From Ceratorhiza oryzae-sativae (lineage: Eukaryota > Basidiomycota > Agaricomycetes > Cantharellales > Ceratobasidiaceae), in assembly GCA_030998015.1 (NCBI GenBank), contig JARWMV010000179.1, forward strand, positions 1-26,919: DNA of 26,919 bases, in the 5' to 3' direction. The position numbers and the translations under genes were made by a program. Positions 8,127 through 16,911 of the stretch are shown here, one piece after another. Every line of letters begins with the position of its first letter. The stretch's first letter is position 1. The notes under the pieces are model-generated. The model had not been told where the DNA came from. It worked only from the letters and a program-made list of their open reading frames with translations, and made no database searches.

Positions 8127-8306
8127 CATATTTGACACTATTTCTTGTATTCTACTTAAACCATCCTCGGTTAAATGGTCTTTGTTTTTAACTAAAGAGA
8201 TTATTTCAGAGAAATCTGCGAAATCTAAACTTTTAATTCCTTGTACTTGATAATTATTAAAAAATGGAATAATGACATTTGCAATGTCAGATAATTTTCT
8301 TACAGC

Positions 8307-8478
8307 CCGCGCGCGTTAGTTGCTGGTGGGACTTGTCCCACCAACCAACGTGAGCAATCGCAACCGTTTGCGATTGCTAGTGCGCGGCATAATATCGATA
8401 TTTAGCCGCCGGCTGAAAATGACGAACGGTCGTCATTTTCTACGAGGGAATCTTTAGGATTCCCTCTAACGCCGGCGG
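8307..8478 (+). mobile_element. Element A, 172 bp, copy 12
   Basis: Duplicate of copy 1, inside HEG-A copy 2. Confidence 0.92.
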
Positions 8479-8842
8479 ACAGGTCTATCTTTATAATTAA
8501 AAATTACTCCACAGTCGAAAAATTTGGCTAGATTTTCAATCAAATCAGTATCTCTGGAATTTAATCCCACTGAAAAGCCAGGATCGACTCTATAACCTAT
8601 TTTGTGTTTACTATCTTTGCTTACATGAGCAAAGAAAGATCCGTCACCGGACACGAAACCTGCAACCCATAAAGGATTCAACTCTTCGGTAACTCTGACG
8701 ATTTCTCTGTCTAAAATCACACTGCTACAAGATTCAGCTTGAGATTCATTTAATATGTTAGCCAGTTCTGTTGTTAATCCTAAATTCAATTTGGATTTAA
8801 GAATTAAAATTCTAATAAATCCTTACCTGTTTAAGTGTTCTT

Positions 8843-9014
8843 CCGCGCGCGTTAGTTGCTGGTGGGACTTGTCCCACCAACCAACGTGAGCAATCGCAAC
8901 CGTTTGCGATTGCTAGTGCGCGGCATAATATCGATATTTAGCCGCCGGCTGAAAATGACGAACGGTCGTCATTTTCTACGAGGGAATCTTTAGGATTCCC
9001 TCTAACGCCGGCGG
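8843..9014 (+). mobile_element. Element A, 172 bp, copy 13
   Basis: Duplicate of copy 2, inside HEG-A copy 2. Confidence 0.92.
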
Positions 9015-9138
9015 AGTTCAACTATTGAACTAAATAAATTAAAATCAACTCGTTTTTGAGTCATTAAAATGAATTCTTTGAAATGAGGAATTATTATTTC
9101 ATTTAAATCTTTAACTCTAGTTACAACATATTGTACCC

Positions 9139-9310
9139 CCGCGCGCGTTAGTTGCTGGTGGGACTTGTCCCACCAACCAACGTGAGCAATCGCAACCGTT
9201 TGCGATTGCTAGTGCGCGGCATAATATCGATATTTAGCCGCCGGCTGAAAATGACGAACGGTCGTCATTTTCTACGAGGGAATCTTTAGGATTCCCTCTA
9301 ACGCCGGCGG
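9139..9310 (+). mobile_element. Element A, 172 bp, copy 14
   Basis: Duplicate of copy 3, inside HEG-A copy 2. Confidence 0.92.
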
Positions 9311-9775
9311 ACTTTATCTATTTTTATTCGCCCTACTTCATTAAAAAATGATTTTATTCTCAATAAAATATCTAAATCTTTTATGTGCAATGCAATAGAA
9401 AAAGTAGGCTGTAATTCCCATCCTATTTTTAATTTATCATTTTTATGACATGAAACTGAAAATGAGGATTCTGCGTCTGAGAAACCTGTTACGAACCAAG
9501 GGTCTAGTGTATTATGAGAATTAGTAGTATAATTTGATATAGCCCTTTTATTAATATGGTTCTTGTATTTATTATTGGTCATTAGAAAGACCCTAGCAAA
9601 CAAACCCAAGAAACGGTTTTCCCCTATTAGTTCATTGTACATTTTACCTACGATATTTAGTGTCCAATAGTATAAACCTGCAAATAGAGCAGATGCTGCT
9701 CCCATTGATGAAATAACTTGTTTAGTGTTTGTTGTTAACAGCCACATATTCTTTTATTGGCTATTTATTTTCATA

Positions 9776-10023
9776 CCCCCGCGTAGGGTCAACCAGCATT
9801 GTATTTATATATAAATACATGCTGTTGACCCGAGGGGTATGGTTATCGAGGCCGCGTTCGCGGCGAGGTATTGCGAGGTACCCTGGAACTTTAAGTTCCA
9901 GGGTACCTCGGAATCAGACGCCGCGCGCACGCCAGGGCCGCCTTGGCTTGATTATTGACCTTAAGGTCAATATGAGCCAAGCTTGCTTGGCTTAAGCCAA
10001 GGCGTTCGCAGGCGTGCACGGGT
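9776..10023 (+). mobile_element. Element B, 248 bp
   Basis: Duplicate of 1743-1990, upstream of HEG-A copy 2. Confidence 0.88.
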
Positions 10024-10412
10024 CATATTGACGCTGGTGCTGAAAAGCTTTCTGGTTGTTTTTATCTCTTTTATGTAAAATGGGGATAATTATTAATTAT
10101 CCCCATATTTCCTCTTAATATGTGCCAACTTCATAAATCCTTGATGATCAGGTGGTAGTTAAATAACCAGACATAAAATCCCACTACATTTTGGAATTCG
10201 TCAATCCAACAGGCATTACAGCTAAAGGTATTAAGGTCTAAAGGGGTTCTTAACTTAATCGAGTGATTTGGACACAATTCCTCGGCCAAGCCGAGAAAAT
10301 TATGCCATTTTTACCATTTTGATCTGGGCATTTAACTTATAGAGGAAGAATTTTCCTGTAAACTGCTGTGCAGGCCTGGGCAGCTGCATAGCGTGCTGCG
10401 AACATGCTATAT

Positions 10413-10895
10413 TTAAGATTGCACGGGTAACATATTAAATGCGTGGAATGGTGTTGGACTAGCCAATGCCCATTCTAATGAACTAGCTACTTGAGATTCG
10501 TTATTAAATTCTTGACTTGAAGTAAAGTAAGAAGGGATTGCCCATGGGTTGTTTGCGACTACTTTACCATTTACGAATGTATCGTAAATAATATAACCAA
10601 ATAGAACTGTAGAGAAAACAGATATGATTGATCCATAACTTGAAATCGCATTCCAGGCGGAAAATGCATCTGGGTAATCAGGGATTCTTCGTGGCATTCC
10701 AGCAAGGCCTAGGAAATGTTGAGGAAAAAATGTTAAATTAACCCCCGAGAACATTGTCCAGAAATGGATTTTTCCTAGTAGTTCATTATATGTTTTACCT
10801 ATGATTTTAGGTGTCCAATAGTAGAAACCTGCAAATAGGGCGAATACTGCCCCCATTGATAGAACGTAGTGGAAGTGTGCTACCACATAGTATGT
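10413..10895 (-). CDS. cox1: cox1 last exon, copy 2 (joined to the rest of cox1)
   Basis: The 3'-terminal exon, 160 codons plus TAA. It begins [15 protein letters not shown] and ends [19 protein letters not shown] carries the two histidines that ligate heme a3 and heme a. Three or more transmembrane segments are evident. The exon starts directly after an intron ending in G, and the upstream mini-exon 14986-15035 supplies ALHD. This copy is collinear with the other exons, so it is probably the one used in cis. A copy that reads as identical is at 2380-2862. Confidence 0.94.
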   Translation of the reverse strand, partial: TYYVVAHFHYVLSMGAVFALFAGFYYWTPKIIGKTYNELLGKIHFWTMFSGVNLTFFPQHFLGLAGMPRRIPDYPDAFSAWNAISSYGSIISVFSTVLFGYIIYDTFVNGKVVANNPWAIPSYFTSSQEFNNESQVASSLEWALASPTPFHAFNMLPVQS

Positions 10896-11277
10896 CTTTT
10901 TGATTTATTCGAGTATTTGACTACTCTAGGGTTGCTATCCTTACGGATAGGATCGGACCATATTTTACAAGAAATGTAGACGGATCATTCATTTCTTGTT
11001 GTCACGTGTGGCCTCTACGGAGTCCTTAATTTTCCCAATTAGAGCTCTTACTAGAGTTCGGGAAATTAAGGTTCCCACGGTATTATCTGACAATTGTACC
11101 AACTGTTCTACGCTCTCAATAGAACATTGTAGACTTCACCGTTAGCATTAGGATCGCGAGGTGCGACACTAATACCGGAAGAATGAACCCATTTCTCCCA
11201 CAGTAACAAGACAACACGACACATACTTATTCGAAATAATCTTTCGATCGATCTTTGAAAACCTTACTATCCATTAC

Positions 11278-11449
11278 CCGCCGGCGTTAGAGGGAATCCT
11301 AAAGATTCCCTCGTAGAAAATGACGACCGTTCGTCATTTTCAGCCGGCGGCTAAATATCGATATTATGCCGCGCACTAGCAATCGCAAACGGTTGCGATT
11401 GCTCACGTTGGTTGGTGGGACAAGTCCCACCAGCAACTAACGCGCGCGG
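11278..11449 (-). mobile_element. Element A, 172 bp, copy 15
   Basis: Duplicate of copy 4, in intron i7 between the HEG-B stop and the group I core. Confidence 0.92.
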
Positions 11450-11703
11450 GCTAATTGATAATATTTAGAGCCTTGGAGTAGATTTGTACAATGATCAATG
11501 ACTCGTCCAGTCCCAGCAGCACTAGCTACAGAGAATTCATAAAGAGGATAACCACTTACTTTCCCAGTTTTGTTGGAAATAGTAAGATGATGAAACAGCA
11601 AGCGGCAAATGTAAACTAAAGACCTAATTTATACATCATCATTCGTGGCATTTTTGGTGCACAGATTTTTTGCAAAATAGGCAATGATTTTCTCGGAATA
11701 GAT

Positions 11704-11875
11704 CCGCCGGCGTTAGAGGGAATCTGAAAGATTCCCTCGTAGAAAATGACGACCGTTCGTCATTTTCAGCCGGCGGCTAAATATCGATATTATTCCGCGC
11801 ACTAGCAATCGCAAACGGTTGCGATTGCTTACGTTGGTTGGTGGGACAAGTCCCACCAGCAACTAACGCGCGCGG
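11704..11875 (-). mobile_element. Element A, 172 bp, copy 16 (variant)
   Basis: Duplicate of copy 5 with the same private changes. Exact removal leaves HEG-B out of frame by two bases. Confidence 0.92.
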
Positions 11876-11953
11876 ACCTTTTCTAGTTTGGTAAACAACA
11901 CATTCTAGGTCCCAATTACTATTCATAGCTTTAACTAAAAGATCTACCTCTTC

Positions 11954-12094
11954 CCCTCCGCGCTCTTTGATCGCCCGCAGGGCGGCCTAAGCGCGGAGGG
12001 CTCAACTAATCGATGATTTGCGAAGGCAAATCTACACCCTGCCTAGAGAACTGCGCTTTAGCGCACGTCTTGGCAGGGGTATCGATTAGCTGGG
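11954..12094 (+). mobile_element. Composite of E, I and F hairpins, 141 bp, in HEG-B
   Basis: CCCTCCGCGCT...AGCGCGGAGGG hairpin followed by CTAATCGATGATTTGCG... with the CCCTGCC...GGCAGGG hairpin and a closing ATCGATTAG. Sits between QSFTK and EEVDLL; exact removal keeps the frame. The copy in HEG-C is at 3921-4061; an inverted relative is at 16771-16911. Confidence 0.8.
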
Positions 12095-12199
12095 TTTAGT
12101 AAAACTTTGTGTATTAAGAGTGACTCTTTGACTTATTTTGTTATAATCCCCGTCGTCGCAAATTAAAAAGGCCAAACCAATAGGTGTCAATAATTCTCC

Positions 12200-12371
12200 C
12201 CGCCGGCGTTAGAGGGAATCCTAAAGATTCCCTCGTAGAAAATGACGACCGTTCGTCATTTTCAGCCGGCGGCTAAATATCGATATTATGCCGCGCACTA
12301 GCAATCGCAAACGGTTGCGATTGCTCACGTTGGTTGGTGGGACAAGTCCCACCAGCAACTAACGCGCGCGG
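12200..12371 (-). mobile_element. Element A, 172 bp, copy 17
   Basis: Duplicate of copy 6, inside HEG-B. Confidence 0.92.
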
Positions 12372-12419
12372 GTGGAACAATTTTTCTACCATCTTGGTAA
12401 AATAGATCGTAATAATGCC

Positions 12420-12627
12420 CCCGCTCTATCGGCTAAAATCTTAGGTGTAACCCAAGATTTCAGCCGCCCTGCCTAGAGAACTGCGCTTTAGCGCACGTCT
12501 TGGCAGGGGTAATAGAGCGGAGGGTCAACGACCCGTGGGCATTGTTAACGAGGCCGCGTTCGCGGCGAGCCGCGCGCACGCCAGGGCCGCCTTGGCAAGC
12601 CAAGGCGTTCGCAGGCGTGCACGGGTC
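12420..12627 (+). mobile_element. B-family composite (copy in HEG-B)
   Basis: Duplicate of 4387-4594, between SLPC and YYDLF of HEG-B, next to element A copy 18. Confidence 0.8.
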
Positions 12628-12849
12628 CCGCCGGCGTTAGAGGGAATCCTCAGATGAGGTAGCCTTGACCATGAGTCTCATGGTCCAGGCTACCTCCCAT
12701 AAAGATTCCCTCGTAGAAAATGACGACCGTTCGTCATTTTCAGCCGGCGGCTAAATATCGATATTATGCCGCGCACTAGCAATCGCAAACGGTTGCGATT
12801 GCTCACGTTGGTTGGTGGGACAAGTCCCACCAGCAACTAACGCGCGCGG
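12628..12849 (-). mobile_element. Element A with nested hairpin (222 bp), copy 18
   Basis: Duplicate of copy 7, inside HEG-B. Confidence 0.92.
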
Positions 12850-12986
12850 AAGCAGGGTAATGAAAAAGTAGTAAAGTAAATAGAACTATACTCTTTGCCA
12901 GTTATTTTGTTTGCTTTTCGGTTAATTATTTTGGGCTCTTGTCGACAATAATCTTGGAATTTATCCCAAAGGTAGTTTAGATAGTC

Positions 12987-13208
12987 CCGCCGGCGTTAGA
13001 GGGAATCCTCAGATGAGGTAGCCTTGACCATGAGTCTCATGGTCCAGGCTACCTCCCATAAAGATTCCCTCGTAGAAAATGACGACCGTTCGTCATTTTC
13101 AGCCGGCGGCTAAATATCGATATTATGCCGCGCACTAGCAATCGCAAACGGTTGCGATTGCTCACGTTGGTTGGTGGGACAAGTCCCACCAGCAACTAAC
13201 GCGCGCGG
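12987..13208 (-). mobile_element. Element A with nested hairpin (222 bp), copy 19
   Basis: Duplicate of copy 8, inside HEG-B. Confidence 0.92.
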
Positions 13209-13269
13209 AGTACTTTGGAGAAATCTTAAGCGAGCATTTATTGATGTTTTTACGCAGGAACTCCTTCTC

Positions 13270-13441
13270 CCGCCGGCGTTAGAGGGAATCTGAAAGATTC
13301 CCTCGTAGAAAATGACGACCGTTCGTCATTTTCAGCCGGCGGCTAAATATCGATATTATGCCGCGCACTAGCAATCGCAAACGGTTGCGATTGCTCACGT
13401 TGGTTGGTGGGACAAGTCCCACCAGCAACTAACGCGCGCGG
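13270..13441 (-). mobile_element. Element A, 172 bp, copy 20
   Basis: Inside HEG-B between KRTAF and TSINARL; exact removal keeps the frame. The flanks are inverted repeats of each other (CCTTCTC before, GAGAAGG after). Right boundary of the large duplication. Confidence 0.92.
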
Positions 13442-13484
13442 GAGAAGGCGGTTCGTTTTTCTATGCAAAGATCACCAAGGCAGA

Positions 13485-13541
13485 GGTATTGCGAGGTAGC
13501 CTGGACCCCAGAGGTTCCAGGCTACCTCGGAATCAGGCGCC
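13485..13541 (+). repeat. C hairpin in HEG-B
   Basis: GAGGTAGCCTGGACC with inverted GGTTCCAGGCTACCTC, bordered by GAGGTATTGC and GGAATCAGGCGCC. Separates ILIG from LGDLCIEK in HEG-B. The same hairpin type is built into B and, in shorter form, is nested in the 222-bp element A. Confidence 0.8.
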
Positions 13542-13815
13542 CTATTAATATGTCTGATAATTCCTGACTAAGTAAAAAGGCATTTTTTTGTTCAATACTT
13601 AGTTTTAATGGTTTCTGTGAGGAATCTTTATCTGTTAAAAGTTTAGGTTCCTCAACCGGTTTAACCGGAATACCGCTAGCACAGGTTAGAACAAGTGACG
13701 AAGAAAAATCTGACATACCACTAAACACTGCAAACATTAAACCCAGAAATGTATAAAATTTGGCATTTGTTGAGAATAAAAATAGAGTCATTTTTTGTGA
13801 CTACTTTAGTTCAAA

Positions 13816-13861
13816 TTGACACTGGTGCTGAAAAGCTTTTTATGTTGTTCTCTTTTATTTA
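13816..13861 (-). repeat. Shared upstream segment of HEG-B and HEG-A
   Basis: On the minus strand AAAGCTTTTCAGCACCAG, followed by TGTCAA, 25 bases before the HEG-B start. A close copy lies upstream of HEG-A (10027-10065 and 1994-2032), just before the B insertion. It may be a piece of mobile-unit sequence or a 5' signal common to the two genes. Confidence 0.5.
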
Positions 13862-13917
13862 ATTTTTACTCTAGGGCAGCATGTACAAGTACACGCTGCT
13901 ACTGACAATTGACCCCC

Positions 13918-14036
13918 AATGCCTTACAGCATGTTGGGGGGCAATTACCCAGGCATCCGCCCCCCAATAAGGTAATGGCCCCCCCAATACGTTGGCCCGT
14001 AGGGCCAACGCATTGGGAGGCCATTGCCTTGTTGGG
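13918..14036 (+). repeat. H hairpins, intron i7 between HEG-D and HEG-B
   Basis: Two H-type stems, including CCCCCCAATACGTTGGCCC/GGGCCAACGCATTGGGAGG. The rest of 13792-14196 holds GC-rich sequence (14045-14155) with no reading frame I can support. Confidence 0.75.
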
Positions 14037-14196
14037 GGTCTACAGGGAGCACGCTTGAGTCAGGATGTTTTCCACTCAACCAGCCCAGCCTGCCCGCTCT
14101 AGAATAGGCTCAACTCAAGCCCAGGGGCCCAGGGAAAGCCGAGCCCATCACTGGAGTAATAAGTGGACCAAAATTTATTCCTTTACATAAAAACTA

Positions 14197-14985
14197 TTAG
14201 CTAGATTTTTTTTTAAGTCTATAGTACTTACAAATTAATTTTAGTCCATATTCGCTTCGAATAGCTGTTTTTATTCGATATTGACCCAAAACAGATTTTA
14301 GTTTATGATTGTTTCGAATAACTGTTCTTAGCACAGAAAAATTTTGAATTTTTTCTTCTAGTCCATAATAGTTTCGAATAGCTTCAATTAGATAATAATC
14401 ATGATTTTGAGCAATACTGAAAGAATAATTTCCCCGAACACGACTACTGAACGAGCCCTCAGATTCTATAAATCCTGCTAGCCATTCCTGGAAATAGCTA
14501 GGAAGTGTAGCATCTGTAAATAGAGGTATAATTGAATCTCGATCTTTGTATTTTAGTCCTCGTTCAATAAAGTATTGATCTATATCAGGATTAAGTAAAT
14601 ATTTTTTAAAGAAGTTATATTGAAGTCTCATACGACTAGTTAGAGGTAGATACTCATCAAGTAAAGGTAGAATAGTCTGATAAAATGTATTTTTATCATT
14701 TACAACCCATTGTACATAGCCTGAGTTTTTTTTGCTACCTCGGTTAACAGAACCACCATATGCTTTAGCGATAACACTAAGCATTTCATAGTTAAGTGGT
14801 TTATCTGCGAGTTTAACAACTAATCGAAATTGTAATATTTTTTTACGCCAGTGGTTAACTTGGAGACTACCGACTCCGTCTATGAGACCAACTGTGAAAG
14901 GAGCGAGTTGTTTATTGGAAAGAATTCGTGGTGACTTAAGTGTTTGACCAGCAATGATAAAGTTGCTAGCAACGTTTAGACAAGT
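14197..14985 (-). CDS. HEG-D: two-motif LAGLIDADG endonuclease fused to the upstream cox1 exon
   Basis: The frame continues from exon ALHD into CLNVASNFIIAGQTLK. First motif NKQLAPFTVGLIDGVGSLQV, with FRLVVKLADKPLNYEML and IAKAYGGSVNRGSKK; second motif FQEWLAGFIESEGSFSSRV, with FSIAQNHDYYLIEAIRN. The C-terminus, YRIKTAIRSEYGLKLICKYY, stops at 14197. This is the LAGLIDADG_1 class with both glycine/acid motifs (LIDGVG, FIESEG). No GC element interrupts it. It may be shorter than the usual C-terminus; a fragment near 11450-11600 ([19 protein letters not shown]) could be a stranded tail, but that is speculative. Confidence 0.82.
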   Translation of the reverse strand, partial: TCLNVASNFIIAGQTLKSPRILSNKQLAPFTVGLIDGVGSLQVNHWRKKILQFRLVVKLADKPLNYEMLSVIAKAYGGSVNRGSKKNSGYVQWVVNDKNTFYQTILPLLDEYLPLTSRMRLQYNFFKKYLLNPDIDQYFIERGLKYKDRDSIIPLFTDATLPSYFQEWLAGFIESEGSFSSRVRGNYSFSIAQNHDYYLIEAIRNYYGLEEKIQNFSVLRTVIRNNHKLKSVLGQYRIKTAIRSEYGLKLICKYYRLKKKSS

Positions 14986-15035
14986 ATCGTGTAGAGCCAC
15001 ATCTAGTGAAGCATTAGCAAGAACAATTCCTGTTA
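14986..15035 (-). CDS. cox1: cox1 mini-exon (TGIVLANASLDVALHD)
   Basis: A 50-nt exon encoding TGIVLANASLDVALHD. It joins upstream to GGL and downstream to [11 protein letters not shown]. It begins with TA after an intron ending TTTTG, and ends at CACGAT followed by intron i7. The frame continues through the 3' boundary into HEG-D. Any annotation starting at the ATG near 15054 would mistake intron sequence for the N-terminus. Confidence 0.93.
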
Positions 15036-15227
15036 CAAAATTATAATCTTTCATAACTAAAAAAGTAACCTTTGTACGGAGTTTGTAATTCTATATTTTT
15101 CTGGATAATAGTATGGCTTATACCCAGTTCTTTTGAGGCAATCAATATCCCATCATATCGTCTAATAAATTCTTTTTGAGAATTAAATAAGAAAATAGCT
15201 TTTCTAATATGAGAACTGTTTTTCATA

Positions 15228-15475
15228 CCCCCGCTTAGGGTCAACCAGCATTGTATTTATATATAAATACATGCTGTTGACCCGAGGGGTATGGTTATCG
15301 AGGCCGCGTTCGCGGCGAGGTATTGCGAGGTACCCTGGAACTTTAAGTTCCAGGGTACCTCGGAATCAGACGCCGCGCGCACGCCAGGGCCGCCTTGGCT
15401 TGATTATTGACCTTAAGGTCAATATGAGCCAAGCTTGCTTGGCTTAAGCCAAGGCGTTCGCAGGCGTGCACGGGT
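15228..15475 (+). mobile_element. Element B, 248 bp
   Basis: Flanked by CATA. Interrupts GIY-2 between KVILDM and KNSSHIRK; removal with one CATA keeps the frame. Confidence 0.9.
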
Positions 15476-15538
15476 CATATCTAAAATAACTTTTTGGCCT
15501 TCCTTTGAGTTATAATCTGAAATTAGAGGTGTATCTCC

Positions 15539-15760
15539 CCGCGCGCGTTAGTTGCTGGTGGGACTTGTCCCACCAACCAACGTGAGCAATCGCAACCGTT
15601 TGCGATTGCTAGTGCGCGGCATAATATCGATATTTAGCCGCCGGCTGAAAATGACGAACGGTCGTCATTTTCTACGAGGGAATCTTTATGGGAGGTAGCC
15701 TGGACCATGAGACTCATGGTCAAGGCTACCTCATCTGAGGATTCCCTCTAACGCCGGCGG
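15539..15760 (+). mobile_element. Element A with nested hairpin (222 bp), copy 21
   Basis: Inside GIY-2. Its right flank (GCATTACAATATCGGGGGGC) is the same as for copies 11 and 24, showing it travels in, or targets, a larger composite. Confidence 0.92.
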
Positions 15761-15775
15761 GCATTACAATATCGG

Positions 15776-16047
15776 GGGGCAGACGGTGCGGCCGAGAATG
15801 CTTTGCATTCTTACCCCTGCCAAGACGTGCGCTAAAGCGCAGTTGCCTAGGCAGGGCGAGTACCGTCGACGGTGACCCCCAATAATTGCAATGTCGCCAT
15901 TGACCCCCCACGCATCGGCTAAATCTTAGGTGTAAACCAAGATTTCAGCCGATGCGCGTAGACCCCCAACAAGGCAATGGCCTCCCAATGCGTCACAAAC
16001 GCATTGGGGGGGTAAGATTTGCGAAGGCAAATCTACATCGATTCTCG
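15776..16047 (-). repeat. Nested hairpin cluster in GIY-2
   Basis: Inverted relative of the 6920-7054 block, followed by a GGCTAAATCTTAGG/CCAAGATTTCAGCC stem (15916-15952), an H hairpin (15963-16013) and a partial I hairpin. No coding sequence. Confidence 0.7.
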
Positions 16048-16484
16048 AGGGAGGGAATGCTGAATTAGCCTTGCTAATTTTTAGTTTAGATTCCTCAGAA
16101 TGACTTTTCCCGTAAAAATGATTATTTTCTCCAGTTAATGACTCAGCTATTAAAGATTTAGTTTCATCTGAATGAATTCTATTTTTAGCTAATTCTGACA
16201 TCAACTCTTTAGTTGATTCAGTATGTTTATAACCTAAAGAAGAATAACCTTGTTTCAATACATTGTAATAAGGCAACAATTGAGTTATCCATGCAGTTTC
16301 TCGTACATTGACTGTCTCAGTGTCTGTGTATTCTACAATTAAAACAGCAAATTTGTGTTGTCCATATTTTGACAATGCTTTAATTATTGGCATGTTTGCG
16401 TTTTGAGCTTGACTTAAGAAAGAATTATTTAAATAATTTCTCATTCTTACTGCTAAGTTAGAGGAACTTCCAACATAGCAATGG

Positions 16485-16591
16485 CCTCCCAATGCGTTAC
16501 CAAGCCTGTAAGGCACGCCCTACGGGCCAACGTATTGGGAGAGCCATTACCCCCCCAAACAATGCAGCATAGCTGCATCAGTTTGGGGGGT
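16485..16591 (+). mobile_element. G/H element, 107 bp, in GIY-2
   Basis: Larger H hairpin plus the G hairpin, flanked by CAATGG. Splits the GIY-YIG catalytic core. Confidence 0.85.
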
Positions 16592-16770
16592 CAATGGTCA
16601 TTAGTCAAATTAACTAAACAATAAACTCCCACTTTACCATTATTCTCTTTGATTAAGGATGTTCTATCATCTGAGAAATTTGTATAAACTTTAGCTGGCT
16701 TTATCTCTTCAACTAATTTAGTTAAAAAACTAGTAGAACACAATAAACCTTCAAAAGAATTATTATAACC

Positions 16771-16911
16771 CCCGCTAATCGATACCCCTGCCAAGACGTG
16801 CGCTAAAGCGCAGTTCTCTAGGCAGGGTGTAGATTTGCCTTCGCAAATCATCGATTAGTGGGAGCCCTCCGCGCTTAGGCCGCCCTGCGGGCGATCAAAG
16901 AGCGCGGAGGG
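16771..16911 (-). mobile_element. Composite of E, I and F hairpins in GIY-2
   Basis: Inverted relative of 11954-12094: CGATTAG-type stem with the CCCTGCC hairpin, then the GCGCGGAGGG hairpin. Splits the GIY-2 N-terminus between VEEILF and YNNSFEG. Confidence 0.75.

Larger units (their letters stand above)
7854..9747 (-). pseudogene. HEG-A, copy 2: two-domain LAGLIDADG_1 gene with cox1-derived leader, cut by three A and one B element
   Basis: Lies downstream of the cox1 stop. The leader SSMGAASALFAGLYYWT and NIVGKMYNELIGENRFLGLF is a diverged copy of the last cox1 exon ([16 protein letters not shown]...). First domain: LDPWFVTGFSDAESSFSV, LRIKSFFNEVGRIKIDK; element A; VQYVVTRVKDLNEIIIPHF; element A; EHLNR, a TAA, GFIRILILKSKLNLGLTTEL. 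Second domain: LWVAGFVSGDGSFFAHV, FFDCGVIFNYKDR; element A; VRKLSDIANVIIPFF, LTEDGLSRIQEIVSNM; B element; NQRRTL and TAA at 7854. Apart from the insertions only one nonsense codon (linker, about 8815) breaks it. Confidence 0.78.
8034..13441. repeat. Large direct duplication, copy 2
   Basis: Second copy, at a spacing of 8033 bp, with 2468 bp of single-copy sequence (5409-7876, plus the start of a B element) between the visible copies. It is collinear with the upstream cox1 exons at its right side, so it is probably the ancestral arrangement. The right boundary is the edge of element A at 13441. Confidence 0.9.
11616..13791 (-). pseudogene. HEG-B, copy 2: LAGLIDADG_2 endonuclease cut by at least six GC elements
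   Basis: Pieces in order: MTLFLFSTNAKFYTFLG, KLSIEQKNAFLLSQELSDIL; C hairpin insertion 13485-13541; LGDLCIEKRTAF; element A; TSINARLRFLQST; element A (222 bp); DYLNYLWDKFQDYC, GKEYSSIYFTTFSLPC; block 12414-12849 (three elements); HYYDLFYQDGRKIVP; element A; ELLTPIGLAFLICDDGD, RVTLNTQSFTK; 141-bp composite; EEVDLLVKAMNSNWDLEC; element A; IPRKSLPILQKICAPKM and YKLGL, stop at 11616. All family landmarks are present in order, including the second motif LICDDGD. Exact removal keeps frame at three of four element-A sites; the site at 11704 needs a 2-base shift. In DNA it is not translatable as one protein. Confidence 0.8.
10896..14985 (-). other. Group I intron i7 of cox1 (4.1 kb)
   Basis: Last intron, between ALHD and TYYVV. 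Core near the 3' end on the minus strand: R-like AACGGTGAAGTCTACAATG at 11125-11143 and S-like AAAATATGGTCCG at 10954-10967. It holds two endonuclease genes: HEG-D in frame with the upstream exon and HEG-B. The 3' part (10896-13441) is duplicated as 2863-5408. Confidence 0.75.

Noticed and set aside
8800..8830. Recoded TAA (sense codon) in the HEG-A linker
   Set aside because: Other genes here, including cox1 and HEG-E, end at TAA at the expected place. A simple nonsense mutation is more likely than code change.
274..13441. CRISPR-like array (regular repeats with unique sequence between them)
   Set aside because: Repeats are 172-222 bp, palindromic, in both orientations, and the sequence between them is endonuclease coding sequence, not short spacers. 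The setting is mitochondrial.
15041..15244. Independent small DNA-binding protein (IENR1-like)
   Set aside because: It is the C-terminal helix-turn-helix domain of GIY-2, cut off by a B element. Removing the element joins it in frame to the upstream part.
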